Of a stretch of DNA of 5,171 nucleotides, positions 1 through 5,171 are shown in pieces. The position numbers and the translations under genes were made by a program. The stretch is from Sphingomonadales bacterium UBA658 (lineage in GTDB: Bacteria > Pseudomonadota > Alphaproteobacteria > Sphingomonadales > Sphingomonadaceae). Location of the stretch: NCBI GenBank assembly GCA_002299195.1, contig DBOA01000220.1, positions 1-5,171 of the forward strand, in the 5' to 3' direction. Numbering within the stretch: position 1 is the first letter of the stretch; the number at the start of each line of letters is the position of its first letter. Under the pieces are notes generated by a model, which did no database searches, had not been told where the DNA came from, and saw nothing but the letters and a program-made list of their open reading frames with translations.

Positions 1-92
1 GGGGCTTATCAGACCGCGCAGATACGATCGGTCAACTGATGCAGGTGTTCGGACGGCATGACGGATCGGACGACCGGGTAACGCTGCAATAA
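1..92 (+). CDS. Possible 3' tail of an unidentified rightward gene (partial)
   Basis: Reading from base 3, the plus strand is open for 29 codons and ends at a TAA at 90-92. The visible tail starts GLSDRADTIG and ends DDRVTLQ; it is polar and shows no family motif I recognise. The case for a real gene is mostly by exclusion. The other two plus frames stop at 37-39 and 59-61. No minus-strand frame here offers an ATG, GTG or TTG start that stays open to the left edge. The TAA directly abuts the stop of the convergent marC-like gene (93-95), a plausible tail-to-tail arrangement. The alternative is that the upstream gene ends in another frame or outside the window. Function unknown. Confidence 0.35.
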   Translation, partial: GLSDRADTIGQLMQVFGRHDGSDDRVTLQ

Positions 93-716
93 TCAGCCAG
101 CGAAGCTTGCGCGCAATCCATCAATAACAAACTGCGCCGCAAGCGCGCCGAGGAGCACGCCGAGAAGGCGTGTGATAACAGCCTCTGCATTTGCGCCCAG
201 CACCCGCATGATCGGGCCAGCAGCCAGAAGCGCGAGCAAGGTGAGCACCAACACTGTGGCCAGCGCGCCAAGGACCACGCCGGCGCGATCCATGCCGCTA
301 TTTTGCGACATCAACAGCATGACCGATGCGATCGAACCAGGTCCCGCAATCATAGGCATGGCCATAGGAAAGACCGAGACGTCTTCTATTTCGGGGGTAT
401 CGAGGATTTTTTGCGCGCGTTCTTCGCGGCGTTCGGTGCGCTTTTCAAAAACCATGTCGATGGCGATGAGGAACAACATGATGCCGCCAGCGATACGGAA
501 GCTGTTCAATTCGATGTGCAGTGCCGACAGCAACTGTTCGCCGAACAACGCAAACACCAACAATATGCCCGACGCGACGATGACCGCACGAAACGCCATA
601 TTGCGGCGCTGCGCGGCATTTGCGCCTTTGGTCAGGCTTGCGTAAATTGGCGCGCATCCCGGAGGATCGATCACCACGAAAAATGTGATGAAGGCCGAGA
701 GGAATAGGTCCATCAT
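93..716 (-). CDS. MarC family integral membrane protein
   Basis: This 207-residue protein has the usual length and about six hydrophobic segments of the MarC family (roughly residues 3-25, 42-62, 70-90, 116-137, 143-165 and 180-202). Family marks are DPPGCAPI at 17-24, FRIAGGIMLFLIAIDM at 73-88 and FPMAMPMIAGPGSI at 116-129. A charged, Arg/Glu-rich cytoplasmic loop lies at about 91-112. MarC proteins sit in the inner membrane. Their substrate is not established, and the old 'multiple antibiotic resistance' label came from a neighbouring locus and should not be read as function. The start is one of two tandem ATGs (714-716 or 711-713). The first overlaps the TGA of the upstream lipoprotein gene as ATGA and has only a weak Shine-Dalgarno, suggesting translational coupling. 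It is the last gene of the minus-strand cluster. Confidence 0.93.
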   Translation of the reverse strand: MMDLFLSAFITFFVVIDPPGCAPIYASLTKGANAAQRRNMAFRAVIVASGILLVFALFGEQLLSALHIELNSFRIAGGIMLFLIAIDMVFEKRTERREERAQKILDTPEIEDVSVFPMAMPMIAGPGSIASVMLLMSQNSGMDRAGVVLGALATVLVLTLLALLAAGPIMRVLGANAEAVITRLLGVLLGALAAQFVIDGLRASFAG

Positions 717-1399
717 AACTCAGCAGCAACCTGATCGGTAACCACGATCTCCGTCGCTTCGCCGTTCCACAATTTGATTTCAATGGTCCGCGCGCCATTT
801 GGGTGCACAATCCAACTGTAGCTTAGTGACTGATCCCGCGCAGAACCGATCTTCATTTTCGCGCCCTCGGGCGACGGCACCAGCATTGCGGGCGCACGGC
901 CCTTGCAACTCGCGACCTTGGTCTCAATCATTTCCTTCGGCATGCGCGGCGCGGTCAGGGCGTCGCCATGATCCAGCACCCATTTCCATTCGCCATCGCC
1001 ACGATTGTTCGTTTCGACAAATTCCCACACGGTGGTAAAATAGCCAGTCGAGCCATCGGGGCGTTGCCATGCACCCGTCGTGACGCCGGTTTTACCGTCG
1101 CAGGACATGAATGCCTTATGCGGTTGCCACTTCACCGATGCTGCCGGATCAGCCTTGCCCTTTAACCATTCGGACGCGGCCACAGGTTGTGGCACAAACA
1201 TCACCGCATCCTTTGCAGCCGTTTCACGAAAAGCCGTCCATTGGCCCTTTTGTTGGGCAAGCTGGTTAAACCCGATTTCCGCGGCAATAATCGAACTTGG
1301 ATTGGCAATCTTGGGTTGGAAGGTACGGAACTCAGGGCTCGGGCCAGACGCACAGCCCGTCACCACCGCAACAAGTGCTAGGGCTGAAAGGGCTTTCAT
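713..1399 (-). CDS. Putative NTF2-like (DUF4440/SnoaL-type) lipoprotein
   Basis: The product is 228 residues from the chosen ATG (1397-1399). It opens with a short lysine-plus-hydrophobic signal peptide ending in a lipobox, VTGC, with Cys16 as the predicted lipidated residue, so export and membrane anchoring are expected. Residues about 36-150 resemble an NTF2-like domain: a helical N-terminal part (GFNQLAQQKG at 43-52, then W54 and F57), a TTGAWQ strand at 107-112 and a YFTTVWE strand at 120-126. WKWVLDHGD at 138-146 completes the pattern. Cys100 and Cys165 could form a disulfide. The remaining roughly 70 C-terminal residues match nothing I recognise. The frame is open up to a TTG at 1477, but that start would bury the signal peptide inside folD; a GGAAGGAA Shine-Dalgarno 9 nt before 1399 decides the start. 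The gene begins 4 nt after folD ends and overlaps the marC-like gene by 4 nt. Ligand or enzymatic role unknown. Confidence 0.85.
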   Translation of the reverse strand: MKALSALALVAVVTGCASGPSPEFRTFQPKIANPSSIIAAEIGFNQLAQQKGQWTAFRETAAKDAVMFVPQPVAASEWLKGKADPAASVKWQPHKAFMSCDGKTGVTTGAWQRPDGSTGYFTTVWEFVETNNRGDGEWKWVLDHGDALTAPRMPKEMIETKVASCKGRAPAMLVPSPEGAKMKIGSARDQSLSYSWIVHPNGARTIEIKLWNGEATEIVVTDQVAAEL

Positions 1400-1403
1400 G
1401 GCG

Positions 1404-2300
1404 TCATATTCCTTCCGGCACATCGATTCCTGCACGACGATGCGCGGCGACCAGAGTGTTGCGCAACAAGCACGCAATGGTCATCGGGCCAACACCGCCG
1501 GGCACGGGCGTGATTGCACCAGCATGACCTATTGCATCGTCAAAGGCAACGTCGCCGACCAGCCGGCCCTTGCTTTGCCCATCAGCGGGCGCGAGGCGGT
1601 TGATGCCAACATCGATGACCACTGCGCCCGGTTTCAACCAGTCGCCCGTTACCATTTCAGCGCGGCCGACGGCTGCGACAACAATATCTGCGCGCCGCAC
1701 CACATCGGGCAAGTCCTGCGTGCGGCTGTGCGCGATGGTGACGGTGCAATTTTCCGCGAGCAACAATTGCGCCATTGGTTTGCCAACAATGTTGGAACGT
1801 CCGATCACGACAGCATTTTTACCGGACAAATCGCCCATATGGTCTTTTAAGAGCATCAGGCAGCCCAAAGGCGTGCAGGGTACAAAAGCATCCTCCCCCA
1901 CCGCAAGGCGCCCTGCGTTTACCACATGAAATCCGTCGACATCCTTGGCGGGATCAATTGCGGCAATGACCGCCTTGTCGTCCATATGCGCTGGCAAGGG
2001 CAGCTGCACCAGAATGCCATCAACAGCCGGATCGGCATTGAGTGTTTCGACCAATGCGATCAGTTCATCCTGCGAAACCGAAGCCGACAACTTATGTTCA
2101 AAGCTGTTCATGCCCGCTTCGACAGTCGCCTTTTTCTTGGACCCGACATAGACTTGGCTCGCGGGGTCTTCACCCACCAACACAACCGCGAGACCCGGGC
2201 TTCTGCCTGTTTTGGCTACAAAAGCAGGGACCGAGGCTGCGATTCGTTGGCGCAAATTAGCGGCAAAGGCTTTGCCATCAATGATCATAGCCGTGCTCAC
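1404..2300 (-). CDS. folD: Bifunctional methylenetetrahydrofolate dehydrogenase / methenyltetrahydrofolate cyclohydrolase
   Basis: FolD interconverts 5,10-methylene-THF, 5,10-methenyl-THF and 10-formyl-THF in the cytoplasm, using NADP(H), and feeds purine synthesis and initiator tRNA formylation. The 298-residue protein is full length. The N-terminal catalytic domain has the Tyr51-x3-Lys55 pair (YVGSK) and VDGILVQLPLP at 93-103. KDVDGFH at 119-125 follows. The Rossmann domain has GRSNIVGKP at 167-175, and the C-terminal signature TPVPGGVGPMT lies at 264-274. No expected key residue is missing. The start taken is GTG at 2298-2300, overlapping the yggT stop as GTGA. An in-frame ATG four codons later (2286-2288) would give MIIDGKAF and is a reasonable alternative, since neither start has a strong Shine-Dalgarno. 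The enzyme call is secure; the exact start is not. Confidence 0.97.
   Translation of the reverse strand: MSTAMIIDGKAFAANLRQRIAASVPAFVAKTGRSPGLAVVLVGEDPASQVYVGSKKKATVEAGMNSFEHKLSASVSQDELIALVETLNADPAVDGILVQLPLPAHMDDKAVIAAIDPAKDVDGFHVVNAGRLAVGEDAFVPCTPLGCLMLLKDHMGDLSGKNAVVIGRSNIVGKPMAQLLLAENCTVTIAHSRTQDLPDVVRRADIVVAAVGRAEMVTGDWLKPGAVVIDVGINRLAPADGQSKGRLVGDVAFDDAIGHAGAITPVPGGVGPMTIACLLRNTLVAAHRRAGIDVPEGI
1409..1416 (-). promoter_or_regulatory. Ribosome binding site fixing the lipoprotein start
   Basis: On the minus strand this reads GGAAGGAA and lies 9 nt before the ATG at 1397-1399. It sits inside the last codons of folD. Together with the signal peptide that follows, it supports this ATG over the upstream in-frame TTG. 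Confidence 0.7.
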
Positions 2301-2599
2301 ATGCCCGCCATTGAAATATCACTGGCAAGGCCCATCAGAAGCATCTGCAGAATGCGCAGCCCGATCAGCAACACCATTGGAGAAAAATCAATCATGCCGG
2401 TGTCGGGCAGGATTTTGCGGATGGGCCTCAAAAACGGGTCAAGAATGACATTGAGCGCTTGCCAGATGGACGAGACGATATTGTTCGAAAGGCTGACGAC
2501 GTTAAACGCGATGAGCAGGCTCAAGATAAACTGAACGATGACCACCGTCGACAGGATCGACATAAGATAGCCAATAATGGAAATGAGTGCGAGAAGCAT
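2297..2599 (-). CDS. YggT family small integral membrane protein
   Basis: This 100-residue, very hydrophobic protein has two membrane regions (about 1-36 and 70-93) around a conserved amphipathic stretch. The family signature is DPFLRPIRKILPDTGMIDFSP at 54-74, which breaks as DPFLRPIRKILP followed by DTGMIDFSP. YggT proteins are widespread inner-membrane proteins linked to osmotic tolerance in some bacteria and related to YlmG/CCB3 proteins of cyanobacteria and plastids; the molecular function is unsettled. The frame is open upstream to a GTG at 2657-2659. The ATG at 2597-2599 is preferred because a GGAGA lies 5 nt before it and the protein then begins with the usual hydrophobic N-terminus. 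The gene follows argB after 82 nt and overlaps folD by 4 nt, suggesting coupled translation with folD. Confidence 0.93.
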   Translation of the reverse strand: MLLALISIIGYLMSILSTVVIVQFILSLLIAFNVVSLSNNIVSSIWQALNVILDPFLRPIRKILPDTGMIDFSPMVLLIGLRILQMLLMGLASDISMAGM

Positions 2600-2604
2600 G
2601 AAAT

Positions 2605-2609
2605 TCTCC
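2605..2609 (-). promoter_or_regulatory. Ribosome binding site fixing the YggT start
   Basis: The minus strand reads GGAGA, 5 nt before the ATG at 2597-2599. It sits inside the 20-residue extension that the upstream GTG would add, so it argues for the shorter protein. Confidence 0.7.
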
Positions 2610-2627
2610 GGATAAGTCTGGCCTGAG

Positions 2628-2656
2628 CGATTAGCCGAGCCAAGGCGCTGTATCAA
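2628..2656 (-). promoter_or_regulatory. Weak candidate internal promoter for yggT-folD-lipoprotein-marC
   Basis: In the 82-nt gap between argB and yggT, the minus strand has TTGATA (2651-2656, close to the sigma-70 -35 consensus). After 17 nt comes TAATCG (2628-2633), a poor -10. Transcription would start about 20 nt before the yggT ATG. The spacing and the fact that this is the only real gap in the cluster favour it; the poor -10 does not. The gap shows no convincing terminator. Confidence 0.2.
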
Positions 2657-2681
2657 CACCCCAAAACAGCAATAGCCTATA

Positions 2682-3572
2682 TCACTTATGAATAAGCGTG
2701 CCTGCGCCCTTCACAGTGAACATTTCGATCAACATCGCATGGCTGGTGCGCCCGTCGAGGATGACCGCTGCGTCCACGCCCGATTCCACTGCATCAACGC
2801 AGGTCTGGATTTTGGGAATCATGCCGCCACTAATCGTCCCGTCGCTTTGCAGCTTGGCAATCGCCGCAGGATCCAGATCGGTCAGCAGCTGGCCCGATTT
2901 GTCGAGCACGCCGGCAACATCGGTCAAAAGGAACAACCGCGATGCGCCAAGCGCACTCGCCACTGCGCCCGCCATGGTGTCGGCGTTAATGTTGTACGTA
3001 TGCCCGTCTGCGCCAACGCCAATGGGTGCAATGACCGGAATCATGCCTGCCGCGCTGATCGTATCAATGACACTGCGGTCGACCGTTGTCGGTTCGCCGA
3101 CAAAACCCAAATCGATATTGCGTTCGATATGGCTGTCCGGGTCTTTCTGCGTCCGCTGAACCTTCGTTGCGGTAACAAAGCCGCCGTCTTTTCCGGATAT
3201 GCCAAGCGCTTTACCGCCAGCAGCGTTGATCCAGCCAACCAGTTCTTTGTTGATGGCGCCCGAAAGAACCATTTCGGCTATCTTGGCCGTTTCAGCATCG
3301 GTGACACGCAAACCGTCGACAAATTGGCTTTCCACACCCAGTTTTTTGAGCATGGCACCGATTTGCGGCCCGCCGCCATGCACGACAACGGGGTTAATGC
3401 CGACGGCTTTTAAAAGCACAACATCATCGGCGAAATCGCGCGCCAAACCAGCATCGCCCATCGCATGGCCGCCATATTTCACGACAAATGTCTTGCCCGC
3501 ATAACGCTGCAAATAGGGTAAAGCCTCGGTAAGCGTTTCCGCTTTGGCTAGGTTGGCGGGATTAATGGTCAT
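2682..3572 (-). CDS. argB: N-acetylglutamate kinase
   Basis: ArgB phosphorylates N-acetyl-L-glutamate with ATP, the second step of arginine biosynthesis, in the cytoplasm. The 296-residue product carries the amino-acid-kinase fold landmarks: KYGG at 32-35 with catalytic Lys32, HGGGPQ at 65-70 and DGLRVTD at 86-92. NINAD at 194-198 and LTDVAGVLDK at 216-225 follow. GGMIPK at 249-254 and the C-terminal RTSHAML at 275-281 complete the set. About 28 residues precede the first strand (KTFVVKYGG). This N-terminal helix and the roughly 300-residue length are typical of hexameric, arginine-inhibited kinases, whereas the short E. coli enzyme lacks it; feedback inhibition by arginine is therefore inferred. 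The ATG at 3570-3572 overlaps the TGA of the upstream VUT gene by 4 nt and is preceded by AGAAGG with 6-nt spacing. No key residue is missing. Confidence 0.97.
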   Translation of the reverse strand: MTINPANLAKAETLTEALPYLQRYAGKTFVVKYGGHAMGDAGLARDFADDVVLLKAVGINPVVVHGGGPQIGAMLKKLGVESQFVDGLRVTDAETAKIAEMVLSGAINKELVGWINAAGGKALGISGKDGGFVTATKVQRTQKDPDSHIERNIDLGFVGEPTTVDRSVIDTISAAGMIPVIAPIGVGADGHTYNINADTMAGAVASALGASRLFLLTDVAGVLDKSGQLLTDLDPAAIAKLQSDGTISGGMIPKIQTCVDAVESGVDAAVILDGRTSHAMLIEMFTVKGAGTLIHK

Positions 3573-4231
3573 GCTGCACCTTCTGCGTCAAGTTTGCGGC
3601 CGATACGGACGACCAGAGCAATGACCAGCGGCACCATGACCGCCGACAGGACAATCTTGGCAATCATCTGCCCGACCATCAGATCGGCGATAGGACGCAC
3701 GCCATAGAAAGACACGGTGATGAATATCAGCGTGTCAACAATCTGCGACAAGGCAGCGGCGACAAAACCACGAACCGCAAGAAACTTGCCCGACGTGCCT
3801 TTCAGCCGCGCAAATAACCAGACGTTTAACGAAACCGATACGCCATAAGCGAGGATGCCGGCTGCCATCATCCGCCCGCTTTGGCCGACGATGACCGGAA
3901 AGGCCTCTTTGGCTGGCTCATACATGCCGGGATCGGTCGGGAGTTGCAGGACAAAATAGGAAAGCCCAATCGCAATGAACAAGGGCACAAAACCATAACG
4001 CACCAAACGGTCAGCGATGGCGCGCCCATGCATTTCGGCAATGGCGCTGGAGACCGCGATCAGCGTCAGAAACGGAAAAATCCCCGCTTCAACGGCAAGC
4101 GGCCCAATCGCAACCTGCTTGGCACCTAAAAATCCACCCAAGGGGACCATGCCACCATAGAAGATGGCAAAAACAAACAAGGAGCGCGGAATGGCGCTTA
4201 ATGATACGCCGGATGTGGTCTGGTCAGTCAT
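3569..4231 (-). CDS. VUT/YhhQ family transporter (putative queuosine-precursor transporter)
   Basis: The 220-residue protein has about six membrane segments (roughly residues 16-36, 47-65, 80-97, 120-140, 153-175 and 185-208). It shows the family's late motif SQIVDTLIFITVSFYG at 162-177 and an early AEMHGR at 65-70 where relatives have E-x-YG. E. coli YhhQ, the reference member, takes up queuosine precursors (preQ0/preQ1), but many alphaproteobacterial homologues are simply called VUT family and substrate is untested here. Two positions that I recall as Asp in typical members are Ser62 and Asn136, while Asp166 is kept. It is the first gene of the minus-strand cluster and overlaps argB by 4 nt. 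The ATG at 4229-4231 has no good Shine-Dalgarno. No queuosine gene or preQ1 riboswitch is visible nearby, so the substrate assignment rests on family only. Confidence 0.88.
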   Translation of the reverse strand: MTDQTTSGVSLSAIPRSLFVFAIFYGGMVPLGGFLGAKQVAIGPLAVEAGIFPFLTLIAVSSAIAEMHGRAIADRLVRYGFVPLFIAIGLSYFVLQLPTDPGMYEPAKEAFPVIVGQSGRMMAAGILAYGVSVSLNVWLFARLKGTSGKFLAVRGFVAAALSQIVDTLIFITVSFYGVRPIADLMVGQMIAKIVLSAVMVPLVIALVVRIGRKLDAEGAA

Positions 4232-4317
4232 GCGAAACTGACTAGCGTCTAATTTTATTGGCGCAAGGCCAACGATGGCGCTAGGTATCGCGGCAATATA
4301 TCGGGGGTCGGGAGTTT
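4232..4317. promoter_or_regulatory. Divergent intergenic region between the VUT operon and nupC-like gene
   Basis: These 86 bp separate two diverging genes and must hold both sets of transcription and translation signals, unless the promoters reach into the genes. On the minus strand TAAAAT (4252-4257) matches the -10 consensus at five of six positions and would give a leader of about 14 nt for the VUT gene, but no good -35 lies upstream. On the plus strand TTGGCG (4258-4263) with TAGGTA (4282-4287) at 18 nt is a weak pair. A small inverted repeat, TTGGC-gcaag-GCCAA (4258-4272), lies between them and could be an operator, though five-bp arms are common by chance. Confidence 0.35.
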
Positions 4318-5171
4318 ATGCATATTTTATTGAGCCTTGCAGGGATGATCGTCATTCTCGCGATCGCCATTTTGCTCTCGTCCAACCGGCGCGCCATCAA
4401 GCTCCGCGTGGTTGGCGCAGCATTTGCCTTGCAAGCAAGCATCGCTGCCCTCGTTCTTTATACCTCATGGGGTAAGGTCGCGCTGAATGCCGCGTCTACC
4501 GGCGTTTCGAACCTGCTTGGCTATTCGGCGAAGGGCACGCAGTTCATTTTTGGTCCGCTCGCGTCGCCCGAAATCGGTGGCAACAGCTTTGCGATTGCGG
4601 CGCTTCCCGTCATCATCTTCTTCGCGTCGCTGATCTCGATCCTCTATTATCTGGGCATCATGCAATATGTCATCCGCTGGATCGGCGGCGGTTTGCAAAA
4701 GATTACCGGCATTTCAAAAGTGGAAAGCCTGTGCGCCGCCGCAAATATTTTCGTGGGCCAGTCGGAATCGCCATTGGTCATCCGCCCCTATCTTGCCAGC
4801 TTGAAACCCGAACAGCTTTTCTGCGTCATGACCGTTGGCATGGCGGGCGTTGCGGGAACCATATTGGCTGCTTACGCATCCATGGGCATCCGCATCGATT
4901 ATCTGCTCGCTGCAGCATTCATGTCCGCACCGGGCGGCATTTTGATGGCCAAGCTGATGATGCCCGACGTCCCTGCGGTGGTGCTTGCCGAGGGCGATCC
5001 TGCGCTCGCGAACCCGCATCCTGATGATGAACCCGTCATGTTCCATGATGATGGCGAAGAAAAACCCGCCAACATCATCATGGCCGCGGCGCAAGGCGCA
5101 CAAACCGGCGTTAAGCTGGCAGTAGCGGTCGGCGCGATGGTCCTGGCTTTCGTTGCCTTGGTCGCGCTGGC
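4318..5171 (+). CDS. NupC/CNT family concentrative nucleoside transporter (partial, runs off right edge)
   Basis: Translating from the ATG at 4318 gives 284 complete codons with no stop, so the 3' end lies outside the window; family members are about 400 residues. The N-terminus (MHILLSLAG, then LLSSNRRAI at 19-27) is the usual CNT start. Further marks are ISILYYLGIMQYVI at 106-119 and the re-entrant hairpin ANIFVGQSESPL at 142-153, whose Gln148-Ser149-Glu150 align with the nucleoside-binding Gln-Thr-Glu of Vibrio cholerae CNT. SAPGGILMAKL at 203-213 follows, then an acidic linker (about 224-250) and NIIMAAAQGAQTG at 252-264. CNTs import nucleosides across the inner membrane with Na+ or H+. 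The in-frame stop at 4282 with no start codon between makes ATG 4318 the first possible start; GGGAG lies only 3 nt before it, with GGGGG further upstream. Gly177 replaces a sodium-ligating Ser of VcCNT. Confidence 0.93.
   Translation, partial: MHILLSLAGMIVILAIAILLSSNRRAIKLRVVGAAFALQASIAALVLYTSWGKVALNAASTGVSNLLGYSAKGTQFIFGPLASPEIGGNSFAIAALPVIIFFASLISILYYLGIMQYVIRWIGGGLQKITGISKVESLCAAANIFVGQSESPLVIRPYLASLKPEQLFCVMTVGMAGVAGTILAAYASMGIRIDYLLAAAFMSAPGGILMAKLMMPDVPAVVLAEGDPALANPHPDDEPVMFHDDGEEKPANIIMAAAQGAQTGVKLAVAVGAMVLAFVALVAL

Noticed and set aside
82..102. Hairpin CGCTG (82-86) / CAGCG (98-102) spanning the convergent stops, as a bidirectional terminator
   Set aside because: The stem is only 5 bp with an 11-nt loop and there is no T-tract on either side; such a repeat is expected by chance in this GC range.
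1400..1477. 26-residue N-terminal extension of the lipoprotein from a TTG at 1477
   Set aside because: It would place the signal peptide and lipobox internally and lies almost wholly within folD. The ATG at 1399 has a good Shine-Dalgarno.
1080..1850. 256-codon plus-strand open frame
   Set aside because: It lies antisense to folD and the lipoprotein gene, both of which have clear motifs. It lacks recognisable domains and reads as a composition-driven shadow.
1926..2534. 202-codon plus-strand open frame
   Set aside because: It is antisense to the folD 5' part and yggT, and its translation is a Cys/Arg/Ser-rich mixture with no family features.
2688..3413. 241-codon plus-strand open frame
   Set aside because: It is antisense to argB, whose kinase motifs are intact. 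The His/Arg/Asn-rich product is typical of a reverse-strand shadow.
4232..4260. preQ1 riboswitch ahead of the VUT/YhhQ-type gene
   Set aside because: The leader is too short, and I see neither the hairpin with its A-rich tail nor a pseudoknot partner covering the start.
4714..5103. 129-codon minus-strand open frame
   Set aside because: It is antisense to the nucleoside transporter gene, which has a continuous motif-rich frame through this stretch.

Overview
The window is ordinary core-genome DNA of an alphaproteobacterium, most likely from the Sphingomonadales. This is inferred from moderately high GC, the GTG/ATG start mix, tightly packed genes and remembered similarity of the proteins. No phylogeny could be run. 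I see no mobile element, CRISPR array, tRNA, rRNA or sign of recent transfer.

Layout. Positions 1-92 probably hold the 3' tail of a rightward gene entering from the left; its stop codon abuts the stop of the convergent marC-like gene. Six genes on the minus strand then fill 4231 down to 93. In transcription order they are a VUT/YhhQ-type membrane transporter (queuosine-precursor transporter family), argB (N-acetylglutamate kinase), a small YggT-family membrane protein, folD (methylene-THF dehydrogenase/cyclohydrolase), an NTF2-like lipoprotein of unknown function and a MarC-family membrane protein. An 86-bp divergent intergenic region (4232-4317) separates this cluster from a rightward gene for a NupC/CNT concentrative nucleoside transporter, which starts at 4318 and runs off the right edge.

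The minus-strand genes look like one operon, or two sub-operons split at the 82-nt argB-yggT gap. Three junctions share 4 nt (ATGA or GTGA), and the folD-lipoprotein junction has a 4-nt gap. The gene products do not form one pathway. They combine arginine biosynthesis, one-carbon metabolism, a modified-nucleoside precursor transporter and envelope proteins, as housekeeping operons often do.

No clearly new system is present. The items most worth a second look are the uncharacterised NTF2-like lipoprotein inside the operon, the replacement of two normally acidic positions in the VUT protein, and a glycine in the nucleoside transporter where Na+-coupled homologues have a sodium-ligating serine. 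Three start codons are also worth noting: the lipoprotein and YggT reading frames extend upstream of the starts chosen here, and folD appears to start with GTG.
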